Notes under the pieces: model-generated
Told to the model about the DNA's origin: nothing
The model's database searches: none
The model's input: the letters and a program-made list of their open reading frames with translations, nothing else
Position numbers and translations under genes: made by a program
Part shown: positions 33,559 to 42,918 of the stretch, one piece after another
How positions within the stretch are numbered: position 1 is the first letter of the stretch
Layout: each line of letters opens with the position of its first letter
Assembly (NCBI RefSeq): GCF_004104055.1
Contig: NZ_QOVJ01000002.1
Location: forward strand, 62,001 to 126,000
Direction: 5' to 3'
Length of the DNA stretch: 64,000 nucleotides
From: Leeuwenhoekiella aestuarii
GTDB taxonomy: Bacteria; Bacteroidota; Bacteroidia; Flavobacteriales; Flavobacteriaceae

Positions 33559-33957
33559 CTAATTACTGTCGTAATCTATTGAGGCAGAGTTCACACAATA
33601 TCGTTGGCCGGTTTCTGTAGGTCCATCATCAAATACGTGACCTAAGTGACTGCCGCAATTGGCACATAAAATTTCAGTTCGCATCATTCCAAAAGTGGTA
33701 TCACGCACATATTCTACAGCACCGTCTATAGATTCGTCAAAACTGGGCCATCCGCAACCGCTTTCAAATTTGCTATTCGCTTCAAAGAGTTTTGCATGAC
33801 AAGCACCACAATGATAGGTGCCGTCTGTTTCAAAATGCAGATTGTATTTACCGGTATGGGGTCTTTCAGTCCCTTTACCACGCAATATATGATACCGTTC
33901 TGGACCCAACTCTTCTTTCCATTGAGCTTCCGTTTTTTGTATTGGATATTCTTTCAT
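33559..33957 (-). CDS. msrB: Peptide-methionine (R)-S-oxide reductase, cytoplasmic
   Basis: A 132-residue MsrB that reduces methionine-R-sulfoxide in proteins. Zn ligands Cys50/53 (CGAC) and Cys98/101 (CANC), catalytic Cys121 in GQRYCVNS, and probable resolving Cys68 in SGCGWPSF. I chose the ATG at 33957 because MKEYPIQKTEAQW is the usual start; an upstream start at 33990 adds 11 residues without support. No signal peptide, so it is cytosolic. The second, lipidated MsrB follows upstream at 34144-34614. Confidence 0.92.
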   Translation of the reverse strand: MKEYPIQKTEAQWKEELGPERYHILRGKGTERPHTGKYNLHFETDGTYHCGACHAKLFEANSKFESGCGWPSFDESIDGAVEYVRDTTFGMMRTEILCANCGSHLGHVFDDGPTETGQRYCVNSASIDYDSN

Positions 33958-33979
33958 ATTATTTTTTATCATTTCCGCA

Positions 33980-34004
33980 CTTCGACTCACTCAGCACAGG
34001 CTTA
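33980..34004. repeat. Possible degenerate REP-like element
   Basis: ACTTCGACTCACTCAGCACAGGC in the spacer before msrB shares its first ten bases with the element at 30750 (TTCGACT core, then CTCAG-type). It could be a decayed copy. Two partial matches in 64 kb do not prove a family. Confidence 0.25.
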
Positions 34005-34143
34005 GGCGGAAATCTTCAGAGTTTCAAGATTCTTTTCCGGTTTTTGCTAGACTCAGCATAAGCTTTTTCTGAAATCTAGTGTAAATTCAAATTCTCTTTC
34101 CGTACTGTGTTCTGAGAAAATCTATTTAATTGTTTAAGTCTTA

Positions 34144-34614
34144 CTAATTTGAAGGAACAAAGCGTAGCGCAACACCGTTTATACAATGTCGCTTACCAGT
34201 AGGTTTTGGTCCATCGTTAAAAACATGACCTAAATGACCACCACAATTTGCGCAATGTTCTTCACTACGGGTGTAGCCCAATTTGTTATCTGAGCCAAAA
34301 GCAACATTTCCTTCAATATAATCGTAAAAAGACGGCCAGCCTGTACCACTGTCAAACTTGGTATTGCTTTTAAAAAGTGGGTTTTGGCAAGCTGCACAAA
34401 CATAAGTACCTTCTTGTTTGTTATCTAAAAGAGCACTACTAAAAGGTCTTTCAGTAGCTTCCCGACGCAAAACCTGAAATTCTTCAGGACTTAACTCTGC
34501 TTTCCATTCAGCATCTGTTTTAGATACCGGAAAAGTTTCTTGTTTGTCATTTTGAGCTGTTCCTTTACAAGCGTTAAAGCTTATTAACAGGATTAGTAGA
34601 AGTATTTTTTTCAT
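34144..34614 (-). CDS. msrB: Peptide-methionine (R)-S-oxide reductase, lipoprotein form
   Basis: A 156-residue MsrB with a lipoprotein leader (FNACKG, lipid Cys16), so it acts outside the cytoplasm, repairing oxidised methionines of envelope proteins. Zn ligands Cys73/76 and Cys121/124 and catalytic Cys144 in GKRHCING are intact, but the resolving-Cys position reads SGTGWPSF (Thr91), so it probably relies on another thiol or direct recycling. It stands upstream of the cytoplasmic msrB with a 153-bp spacer, so they may or may not be co-transcribed. Confidence 0.92.
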   Translation of the reverse strand: MKKILLLILLISFNACKGTAQNDKQETFPVSKTDAEWKAELSPEEFQVLRREATERPFSSALLDNKQEGTYVCAACQNPLFKSNTKFDSGTGWPSFYDYIEGNVAFGSDNKLGYTRSEEHCANCGGHLGHVFNDGPKPTGKRHCINGVALRFVPSN

Positions 34615-34694
34615 TATCGTTTTTTTTAAAATTACGCAAAGCGCTATCCTTTGGTTTGTTTTAGTCGCACATTTAACAAAAGACTAACGCGTGT

Positions 34695-34702
34695 TATGTT
34701 TG
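34695..34702 (+). promoter_or_regulatory. Candidate -7 element upstream of glgE
   Basis: TATGTTTG, an exact TAnnTTTG match, about 95 bp before the glgE start. No TTTG lies at the right distance upstream (nearest 36 bp), so support is partial. The predicted leader would be about 85 nt. Confidence 0.35.
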
Positions 34703-34796
34703 TTAAGCCTTTGTCAAATTCATATAATGTATCGGCTTCTAATTAATTATTGCTATTTTTAAAGGTATTCAACTGAAAATATAAAACTAACTAACC

Positions 34797-36731
34797 TTGA
34801 CTAGAGAACGTATAGTAATTGAGAATGTAGAGCCCCAACTGCAAGGCGGGGACTTTTTTATAAAGAGAGTTATTGGTGAACTGGTGCACGTTACTGCAGA
34901 TGTTTTAGGTGATGGGCATGATGTTGTAGAAGCTGAAGTTTGCTATAAATGGGAACAAGATAAAGTCTGGAAAACCGAACGATTAGCGCACAGAGTTAAC
35001 GATGCGTATTCAGCTAATTTTGTAGTTGAAAATCAAGGTTTTTATGAATATAAAATTCGGGGTTGGATTGATCATGCTTTAAACTGGCAGCACGGTATTG
35101 AAGCAAAGTTGAAAGATGCGCAATATGTGAAAAGTGAATTACTTGATGGGATTCAATATCTTGAAGCAGTAGAAGCAAAGCTAGATGAAGATGGAAAGAA
35201 TTATGTGCGTATTGTAAAAGAGCTTTTTGCTGATGAGCAACGCTATGATGAGGCATGTCGCTATGCAGTTTCTGAAGACTTACACCGCATTTTTAAAGAT
35301 AATCCTACTCGCAAATTTGCAAACGAGAGTGCTACATTAAAAATATATGTAGACCGCTTAAAGGCACGTTTTAGTACTTGGTATGAGTTTTTTCCACGTT
35401 CTGCAAGTCAGGAGCCGGGTAAACACGGTACTTTTAAAGATTGTGAGCCTTTGTTGCCTCGTGTAGCCTCAATGGGGTTTGATACGTTATATTTTCCGCC
35501 CATTCATCCTATTGGAGAGGTAAATCGTAAAGGAAGAAACAACGCTACCAATGCAGAAGAAGGAGATAGTGGTGTGCCGTGGGGAATAGGTTCACATTTG
35601 GGTGGGCATAAATCTATTCATCCAGAGTTGGGTTCTGAAGAAGATTTTAGAAACCTTATAAGTCATGCAAATAATTTAGGGATAGAAGTGGCGATGGATT
35701 TAGCATTTCAGGCTGCGCCCGATCATCCCTATTTAAAGGAGCATCCTTCTTGGTTTAAAAAGCGTCCAGATGGTACAATGCAGTATGCAGAAAACCCACC
35801 TAAGAAATATCAGGATATCGTAAATTTCTATTGGGAGTCTGAAGATTTTAAAGATCTATGGAAGGAGTTATTGAGCATTGCCTTTCACTGGATAGATTTT
35901 GGAGTAAAAGTTTTTAGAGTTGATAACCCACATACTAAACCCTATTATTTCTGGAACTGGTTTATTTCCGAAATAAAGAAAAAACATCCAGATGTACTGT
36001 TTTTAGCAGAAGCATTCTCACGTCCTAAGGTGATGCAGCAGCTCGCAAAACAAGGTTACAGTCAGTCGTATACGTATTTTACGTGGCGTACGAGTAAGCA
36101 CGAATTGACCGAGTATATCACCGAGTTGACCCAGACCAATCAAAAGGAATATTTTAGACCTAATTTTTGGCCAAACACGCCAGATATTAATCCGTATCAT
36201 TTACAAGGTGCTAATGAGGCACAGCATATAATTCGTTATGCGCTCGCCGCTACGTTGAGCTCAAACATTGGGCTTTATGGTCCTGTGTATGAATTTATGG
36301 TAAGTGAACCAGTTCCAGGGAAAGAGGAATATATGAATTCTGAAAAATATCAAATATGCCACTGGGACTGGAATACAGATAACAAGCTCATTCGCCTTAT
36401 TACTAAGATTAATGCGATCAGAAAACAACATGCCGCATTGCAACAGACTAACAATATTAGATTCTGTGATTTACATAATGACGGTATGATGGCATTTTAT
36501 AAATGGAATCAAGACCGAACCAGTGAACTGCTCATCGTGGTTAGCCTTGATCCTTATTATAAACAAGCTGGTAGCTTGAGATTGCCTTATGAATCTATGA
36601 ACCTTGCACCTGGGTCAGAGCTTATGTTAAAAGACCTGGTTACAGACAGTACGTATACTTGGAATGATGAATGGAATTATGTAGAACTACACCCGGCTAT
36701 GCCATTCCATATTTTTCAGATCTTTAAATAG
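34797..36731 (+). CDS. glgE: Alpha-1,4-glucan:maltose-1-phosphate maltosyltransferase
   Basis: GH13_3 enzyme that transfers maltosyl units from alpha-maltose-1-phosphate to growing alpha-1,4-glucan chains. It has 644 residues from a TTG start; an N-terminal domain (about 1-100), the family hallmark EFFPRSASQEPGKHGTF, FPPIHPIGEVNRKGRN, nucleophile Asp376 in VFRVDNPHTKP, acid/base Glu405 in LAEAFSRP and Asp463 in WPNTPDI. The 376-405 spacing equals that of the characterised Streptomyces enzyme (394-423). No signal peptide, so it is cytoplasmic. It is the first gene of the alpha-glucan operon, 43 bp before the maltokinase. Confidence 0.95.
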   Translation: MTRERIVIENVEPQLQGGDFFIKRVIGELVHVTADVLGDGHDVVEAEVCYKWEQDKVWKTERLAHRVNDAYSANFVVENQGFYEYKIRGWIDHALNWQHGIEAKLKDAQYVKSELLDGIQYLEAVEAKLDEDGKNYVRIVKELFADEQRYDEACRYAVSEDLHRIFKDNPTRKFANESATLKIYVDRLKARFSTWYEFFPRSASQEPGKHGTFKDCEPLLPRVASMGFDTLYFPPIHPIGEVNRKGRNNATNAEEGDSGVPWGIGSHLGGHKSIHPELGSEEDFRNLISHANNLGIEVAMDLAFQAAPDHPYLKEHPSWFKKRPDGTMQYAENPPKKYQDIVNFYWESEDFKDLWKELLSIAFHWIDFGVKVFRVDNPHTKPYYFWNWFISEIKKKHPDVLFLAEAFSRPKVMQQLAKQGYSQSYTYFTWRTSKHELTEYITELTQTNQKEYFRPNFWPNTPDINPYHLQGANEAQHIIRYALAATLSSNIGLYGPVYEFMVSEPVPGKEEYMNSEKYQICHWDWNTDNKLIRLITKINAIRKQHAALQQTNNIRFCDLHNDGMMAFYKWNQDRTSELLIVVSLDPYYKQAGSLRLPYESMNLAPGSELMLKDLVTDSTYTWNDEWNYVELHPAMPFHIFQIFK

Positions 36732-36774
36732 AAACCTATATAAAAGAACAACTAACTTTTAAAGAAACTAATAA

Positions 36775-38412
36775 ATGGCTCAGGATCAAGAAATAGATGG
36801 TCGCATTTCGTTTAAATATGACTCAGATTGGAATACCCTAACTGAGTTAGACCGGTTTAGGAAAGAGTTGTGTGATGATATTCTAGAGCCTTATATTCTT
36901 AACCAGCGTTGGTATGGCGGTAAAGCCAGTGCGCTCAAGTATATTGAGATCATAGACTGTTTTCCTATAGAAGACGATCACGATCTTTTTTATGGTATTG
37001 TTCTAGAAGTTAATTTTAAAGAAGCTTTTGTACATAACTATTTTTTACCCATTGCTTTTGTAACAGATCAGTCATTGATAGGCGATAAATTTATCGCACA
37101 TTTAAACTTAAATGGTACATCAGGATTTCTGGTAGATGCATTGCTGTTAGAGTCTTTCCGAAAGCAAATCTTTGAAAAAATATTAGAGGGCGAAAAGTAT
37201 AGATATAAAGAAGTTGCTTATCGTCGTGGTCGTTCTAATACCGCACAATCGTACAAAAGCAGTAAGTTGATGGGAGTAGAGCAAAGCAATACTTCAATCG
37301 TTTATAATGATAGTTATATTCTGAAAATTTTCAGGAGAGTATATGTAGATGAGAATCCTGATTATGAGATAAGCAAGTACCTGACGATGAAAGGTATTTT
37401 TAAAAATACTCCAAAATACTTAGGAAGCATCACCTTAAAATTCAGTAATAAAAATGTGATCACACTGGGGTTGATGCAAGAGCTTGTTCCTAATCAAGGA
37501 GATGCCTGGGAATATTTTGTACATAATCTTAAACTTACTTTTGAAGAACTTTCTAGACAAAAACCCAAATTAGAAACTTTAAGACCTACAAGATATCTAC
37601 AGCAAATTGCGATCACAGATATTCCGCCCGCATTATTAGCCTGGTGTCCTGTAGCATTTTTTGAAGATGTCTCCCAGTTGGCATTGCGTACAGCCCAGAT
37701 GCACATAGCATTAGGGCAAGAACGGGTGAATACAGCATTTACGCCACAGGCTTTCAGTAGTGATTATTCGGTTTGGTTAAAAAACAGATTGATTTATCAA
37801 TTTGAAAACCGCATCAACCTAGTAGAAAATAACCTTCATAAGTTAGAAGGATTGCAGTTAGATTTGGCAAATGAACTGTTAAGTAAAAAAAAAATAATCA
37901 GAAAGCAACTGCTTGATTTTGATGAAGCTTTGCTTAAAAGTGAACGTCTGCGTATTCACGGAGATTACCACTTAGGTCAGGTTCTGGTAAAAGATCGTGA
38001 TTTTTATATTATAGATTTTGAGGGCGAGCCTGAAAGCACCATCAGAGACCGAAAGGTAAAACAACCTCCTATAAAAGATATAGCAGGGATTTTCAGATCT
38101 TTCAATTATGCAATCTACGCGACAATTTTCAACAATTTTGAACAATATAGCTATGCGTTAGAAGAGCTTTTTGAAGTTGCAGAAGTGCTTTACAGTCATA
38201 TAGTAGGAGTGTTTTTAAAAACCTACATCAATGAAGTACAAACAGCCAATTTAAATATTGGCTACATTAAAGAAATCGAATTTTTATTGCAATATTGCCT
38301 GTTAGAGAAAGCTGTATATGAGTTGGGTTATGAGTTAAACGCTCGACCACGATGGGCTATAATTCCATTAAAAGGAATCTCTAATATTCTTAACCAACAA
38401 CACTATGAGTAA
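36775..38412 (+). CDS. Maltokinase (Mak/Pep2 type)
   Basis: A 545-residue kinase making maltose-1-phosphate from maltose and ATP. An N-terminal cap has LNQRWYGGKA (about residue 40), the maltokinase hallmark. The kinase lobes carry HGDYHLGQVL (His395, Asp397 as the catalytic base) and IDFEGEP (Asp414 in the metal site). It is a stand-alone kinase, not fused to trehalose synthase as in many actinobacteria. It lies between glgE and glgB and overlaps glgB by 8 bp, so its product is used by GlgE in the same operon. Confidence 0.93.
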   Translation: MAQDQEIDGRISFKYDSDWNTLTELDRFRKELCDDILEPYILNQRWYGGKASALKYIEIIDCFPIEDDHDLFYGIVLEVNFKEAFVHNYFLPIAFVTDQSLIGDKFIAHLNLNGTSGFLVDALLLESFRKQIFEKILEGEKYRYKEVAYRRGRSNTAQSYKSSKLMGVEQSNTSIVYNDSYILKIFRRVYVDENPDYEISKYLTMKGIFKNTPKYLGSITLKFSNKNVITLGLMQELVPNQGDAWEYFVHNLKLTFEELSRQKPKLETLRPTRYLQQIAITDIPPALLAWCPVAFFEDVSQLALRTAQMHIALGQERVNTAFTPQAFSSDYSVWLKNRLIYQFENRINLVENNLHKLEGLQLDLANELLSKKKIIRKQLLDFDEALLKSERLRIHGDYHLGQVLVKDRDFYIIDFEGEPESTIRDRKVKQPPIKDIAGIFRSFNYAIYATIFNNFEQYSYALEELFEVAEVLYSHIVGVFLKTYINEVQTANLNIGYIKEIEFLLQYCLLEKAVYELGYELNARPRWAIIPLKGISNILNQQHYE

Positions 38413-40324
38413 CGTACACGTTTACAGTTTATTTTCAGAATTTGACATCTCGCTATTTAAGGCCGGTAAGCATTTCAGACTCTATGAAAAACTGGGTTCA
38501 CACCCTATGACCGTTAACGGTGAAAAGGGAACTTATTTTGCGGTCTGGGCGCCCAGTGCAAAATCTGTTTCTGTTGTGGGAGACTTTAATTTTTGGATAG
38601 AAGGAGACCATAAGTTGAATGTACGTTGGGATGGCAGCGGTATTTGGGAAGGTTTTATTCCGGGTGTTGAGCCAGGCACAATCTATAAGTACAAGATTCA
38701 GTCTAATAATAATGATATTAAGACCGAAAAAGCCGATCCGTTTGCAAGACGCGCAGAGCATCCACCTAAAACAGCTTCAGTAGTTTATGATGCAAATTAT
38801 AAATGGAAGGATAAAAAATGGATGACTACCCGGGCAAAATATAATTCGCTAGACACCCCATTTTCAGTATATGAAGTACATTTGAGCTCTTGGCGCAAGA
38901 CAGGTGAAGAGAATCGGAGTCTGAGCTATACCGAGATGGCTGATGAACTGGTGGCTTATGTAAAGAAAATGGAGTTCACGCATGTGGAATTTATGCCAAT
39001 AATGGAATACCCTTACGATCCAAGTTGGGGATATCAGTTAACAGGATATTTTGCACCTACTTCTAGATTTGGTTATCCCGAAGAATTCATGTTATTAGTA
39101 GATAAATTTCATCAAGCAGGTATTGGGGTGATTCTCGACTGGGTTCCTTCGCATTTTCCTGAAGATGCTCATGGTTTAGGTAATTTTGATGGCTCACACT
39201 TATATGAGCATCCAGATCCGCGAAAAGGGTGGCATCCAGATTGGAAATCTTTGATCTTTAATTATGGTCGTAATGAAGTACGGGCATTTTTAATCAGTAA
39301 TGCATTGTTCTGGTTAGATCAATATCATATTGATGGTTTACGTGTAGACGCAGTAGCATCTATGTTGTATCTTGATTATTCTCGTGAAGACGGGGAATGG
39401 GAGCCTAATGAATTTGGCGGAAGAGAAAATCTAGACGCGATTTCGTTCTTAGAAGAGCTGAATATGACGGTTTATAAAAACTTTCCTGATGTTCAAACCA
39501 TCGCAGAAGAATCTACAAGTTATGCAGGGGTTTCAAAACCAGTATTTTTAGGAGGTTTAGGTTTTGGTATGAAATGGATGATGGGGTGGATGCATGATAC
39601 GCTTGAGTATTTTAAAAAAGAACCTGTTTATAGAAAGTTTCATCAGAACGATATTACCTTCAGCTTAACTTATGCGTTTTCAGAAAACTTTATGTTGCCC
39701 TTATCGCACGATGAGGTAGTATATGGTAAGAAATCTTTATTTGATCGTATGCCGGGAACTGAATGGCAGCGTTTTGCTAACCTACGCTTGATGTTTGGCT
39801 ATATGTTTACCCATCCCGGGACTAAATTGATTTTTCAAGGAGGTGAATTTGCACAAAGTTCAGAATGGAATTTTCAGCAAAGTTTAGATTGGCATTTGCT
39901 CGAATATGATTTTCACATTGGCTTACAGCAATGTGTTATCGATCTTAATAAATTATACAAAACACATCCTGCTTTATTTGAAAAACAATTCAGTCATGAA
40001 GGTTTTGAGTGGATCGAGTGGGCAGATGGCGAGAACAGTGTGCTTACATATATTAGAAAAGGGTACAAGTCTAAAGAATCTGTATTAGTAGTTTGTAATT
40101 ATACTCCGGTTCCCCGGGAAAACTACAGAATAGGTGCGCCAGCAGAATTATATAAAGCAGGAGGCAAACTCCGAGAAGTTTTTAACAGTAACGCTAAAAA
40201 ATATGGTGGTAGCGGTGATTTTATTTTAGAAAGTGTTGCAGTAGAAGCTGTACCATGGAATAATAGAGAAAACTCTATAAAAATAGATTTAGCACCACTT
40301 GCAGTAATGGTTTTTGCACTTTAA
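38405..40324 (+). CDS. glgB: 1,4-alpha-glucan branching enzyme
   Basis: GH13 enzyme adding alpha-1,6 branches to linear glucan. 639 residues, one N-terminal CBM48 domain (about 30-125) followed by the barrel: nucleophile Asp315 in GLRVDAVAS, acid/base Glu368 in IAEEST (spacing 53 as in E. coli), and LSHDEVVYG. It lacks the extra N1 domain of the 728-residue E. coli enzyme, as many short GlgBs do. The start overlaps the maltokinase stop by 8 bp, implying coupled translation. Product: branched GlgE-type glucan. Confidence 0.95.
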   Translation: MSNVHVYSLFSEFDISLFKAGKHFRLYEKLGSHPMTVNGEKGTYFAVWAPSAKSVSVVGDFNFWIEGDHKLNVRWDGSGIWEGFIPGVEPGTIYKYKIQSNNNDIKTEKADPFARRAEHPPKTASVVYDANYKWKDKKWMTTRAKYNSLDTPFSVYEVHLSSWRKTGEENRSLSYTEMADELVAYVKKMEFTHVEFMPIMEYPYDPSWGYQLTGYFAPTSRFGYPEEFMLLVDKFHQAGIGVILDWVPSHFPEDAHGLGNFDGSHLYEHPDPRKGWHPDWKSLIFNYGRNEVRAFLISNALFWLDQYHIDGLRVDAVASMLYLDYSREDGEWEPNEFGGRENLDAISFLEELNMTVYKNFPDVQTIAEESTSYAGVSKPVFLGGLGFGMKWMMGWMHDTLEYFKKEPVYRKFHQNDITFSLTYAFSENFMLPLSHDEVVYGKKSLFDRMPGTEWQRFANLRLMFGYMFTHPGTKLIFQGGEFAQSSEWNFQQSLDWHLLEYDFHIGLQQCVIDLNKLYKTHPALFEKQFSHEGFEWIEWADGENSVLTYIRKGYKSKESVLVVCNYTPVPRENYRIGAPAELYKAGGKLREVFNSNAKKYGGSGDFILESVAVEAVPWNNRENSIKIDLAPLAVMVFAL

Positions 40325-40433
40325 ATATATTGAGCTGATTGCAACGTTGTAGTTAATATCTTTTACTTTAGTGAACTAGATTCCCCCTAGAAACCCTTAA
40401 TTTAGTAATCCCAACACGTTATAAAGACTACTT

Positions 40434-42827
40434 ATGATTATTAATACGGAGTTAGAACAAAAGGGTAATCAGTTTCCCAATGCCGTTGTAAACGTCCGGC
40501 AAGAAGTAGATACACTATATTTTACCACAGAAAATAATATCATACTAGAATTAACGGTTTTACGCGACAGTGTGATTCGGTTTAGATATGGTACGCGTGG
40601 TATACTAGAAGATGATTTTTCGTATGCAATAGATCCTGAAAATCACATAGGTTACAACTATCTGGAGCTTACGGAGAATAAAAATTTCTACATAATCACC
40701 ACAGCTAAACTTATCATTAAAATAGAAAAGATAAGTCTGCAGACTAAAATTCTTGATATTGAAGGAAATCTGATCAATGAAGATGAGATAGGTTTTCATT
40801 ATGAAGAAAGTTTTCCTTTAGGTGGAAACATAGTCAAAATGAGTAAACGCTCACATCCGGGAGAAGCTTTCTACGGTCTGGGTGATAAGCCGGTTCATCT
40901 CAATTTAAGAGGGAAAAAGGTTTCTAATTGGGCTACAGATTCGTATGCATTTGGTAAAGACACAGATCCGATTTATAAAACGGTTCCTTTTTATATCGGT
41001 TTAAAAGATAAACGCGCTTACGGAATTTTCTTTGACAATACTTTCAAGTCTAATTTTGATTTTTGTCATGAGCGATTAGATGTAACCAGTTTTTGGGCGC
41101 CTGGAGGTGAAATGAATTATTATTTTCTCTACGGTCCTGGGATGAATGAAGTAGTAGAAAATTATACACATCTTACCGGTAAGCCAGAATTACCTCCGCT
41201 GTGGACTCTCGGCTTTCAGCAGTGTAAATGGAGTTATTATCCTGAAAGTACTGTAAAAGGAATTGCTCGAAAATTTAGAGATCTTAAAATTCCTTGCGAT
41301 GGCATCTATCTGGATATAGATTATATGGAAGGTTTCAGGTGTTTTACCTGGAACAAAGAATATTTTCCAGACCCAAAGCGCATGGTGCAGGAGTTACTTG
41401 ATGATGGTTTTAAAACCATAGTTATTATAGATCCGGGAATTAAAATCGATCCGGATTATTGGGTTTATAAAGAGGCTTTAGAAAAAGATTATTTCTGTAA
41501 ACGTGCAGACGGTCCTTATATGATAGGTAAAGTTTGGCCGGGTGAATGCGCCTTTCCAGATTATACTAATCCTGAAGTTCGAGAATGGTGGGCCGGCTTA
41601 TTTAAAGAATTAGTAGGTGAAATAGGGGTGCGTGGTGTTTGGAATGACATGAACGAGCCTGCAGTAATGGAGGTTCCCGGAAAAACATTTCCTGATGATG
41701 TGCGACACGATTATGATGGTCATCCGTGTAGTCATCGTAAAGCCCACAATGTCTATGGTACACAGATGGCACGAGCTACTTACGAAGGGGTAAAAAAGTT
41801 TGTTTACCCAAAACGACCTTTGGTTATTACACGTTCAGCATATAGTGGTGCGCAGCGCTATACTTCATCTTGGACTGGTGATAATGTTGCAACCTGGGAG
41901 CATTTATGGATTGCTAATAACCAAGTGCAGCGTATGTGTTTGTCTGGTATGTCTTTTACCGGTACAGACATTGGTGGTTTTGCAGAACAACCTACTGGTG
42001 AGTTGTTTGTGAGATGGATTCAGCTTGGAGTTTTTCATCCGTTTTGCAGAGTGCATTCCAGCGGGCATCACGGGGATCAGGAGCCTTGGTCTTTTGATGA
42101 TGAGGTGACAAATATCACGCGTAAGTTCATCGAAATGCGTTACACGCTTTTACCATATTTATACACGATGTTTTACGAGTACGCCACAGATGGTGTCCCT
42201 ATGCTAAAACCTTTAGTGTATTACGATCAGGCAGATGTGCATACCCATTACCGTACAGACGAATTCATTTTTGGAAACAATATATTAGTTTGTCCTATCC
42301 TAGAACCTAATTCTAAAGGGCGCAGGATGTATTTGGCACGTGGGAACTGGTATGATTACTGGACTAATGAAGTTCTTGAGGGTGGTCGTGAACTATGGGT
42401 AGATGCAGATTTTGATACCATCCCGATGTTTGTAAAAGCAGGTTCAATTATACCACGATACCCAGTGCAACAATTTGTAGGGGAGAAGGTTATTGAAGAG
42501 TTAAAACTCGATGTTTATTTCGCCGAAGAAACTATAAAGTCTCAGGTTTATGAAGATGCGAACGATGGTTATGATTATAAGAAAGGGCGTTATAGTTTAC
42601 GGAGTTTTAAATTGACCGGGAAGAGAAATGACTTGACGATACAACAACACAAGTCTGGCACCTATGAGACTGAATACGACATTATAAAACTTAACCTAAT
42701 AGGTTTACCTTTTGTTATCACGAGTATTAAAGTAGATAATGTCACCTATGATTTAAACAATCTGGATAAAAAAGATAAGTATCTCAAATTACCTAAGGGC
42801 TTTTCAGTTGTTCATTTGATAGGATAA
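40434..42827 (+). CDS. GH31 alpha-glucosidase
   Basis: A 797-residue glycoside hydrolase family 31 enzyme: N-terminal beta domain (about 1-240), barrel with DGIYLDIDYMEGF, nucleophile Asp405 in WNDMNEPAV, acid/base Asp483 in WTGDNVATW and SGHHGDQEPW, then beta domains. No signal peptide, so it probably acts in the cytoplasm on alpha-glucan or maltodextrin ends, releasing glucose. It follows glgB after 109 bp and can be part of the operon, giving a breakdown route for the glucan built by GlgE/GlgB. Exact linkage preference is not predictable. Confidence 0.93.
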   Translation: MIINTELEQKGNQFPNAVVNVRQEVDTLYFTTENNIILELTVLRDSVIRFRYGTRGILEDDFSYAIDPENHIGYNYLELTENKNFYIITTAKLIIKIEKISLQTKILDIEGNLINEDEIGFHYEESFPLGGNIVKMSKRSHPGEAFYGLGDKPVHLNLRGKKVSNWATDSYAFGKDTDPIYKTVPFYIGLKDKRAYGIFFDNTFKSNFDFCHERLDVTSFWAPGGEMNYYFLYGPGMNEVVENYTHLTGKPELPPLWTLGFQQCKWSYYPESTVKGIARKFRDLKIPCDGIYLDIDYMEGFRCFTWNKEYFPDPKRMVQELLDDGFKTIVIIDPGIKIDPDYWVYKEALEKDYFCKRADGPYMIGKVWPGECAFPDYTNPEVREWWAGLFKELVGEIGVRGVWNDMNEPAVMEVPGKTFPDDVRHDYDGHPCSHRKAHNVYGTQMARATYEGVKKFVYPKRPLVITRSAYSGAQRYTSSWTGDNVATWEHLWIANNQVQRMCLSGMSFTGTDIGGFAEQPTGELFVRWIQLGVFHPFCRVHSSGHHGDQEPWSFDDEVTNITRKFIEMRYTLLPYLYTMFYEYATDGVPMLKPLVYYDQADVHTHYRTDEFIFGNNILVCPILEPNSKGRRMYLARGNWYDYWTNEVLEGGRELWVDADFDTIPMFVKAGSIIPRYPVQQFVGEKVIEELKLDVYFAEETIKSQVYEDANDGYDYKKGRYSLRSFKLTGKRNDLTIQQHKSGTYETEYDIIKLNLIGLPFVITSIKVDNVTYDLNNLDKKDKYLKLPKGFSVVHLIG

Positions 42828-42918
42828 TTTTCACAAGTTGTACTAAAATTTAGCTAAATGTTAAAATGCAAGAGGTTATAATTTGTAATTTCAACTCGCT
42901 AATCTTTAATAAACTAAA

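Noticed and set aside
33792-34061. Overlapping plus-strand frames of 69 and 89 residues over the msrB region
   Set aside because: They are antisense to msrB and the spacer, have odd composition (Phe/Ser/Leu) and no supporting motif.
34711-34730. E. coli-like TTGTCA and TATAAT words before glgE
   Set aside because: They are only 6 bp apart, so they cannot be a -35/-10 pair, and Bacteroidota promoters use a different pattern.
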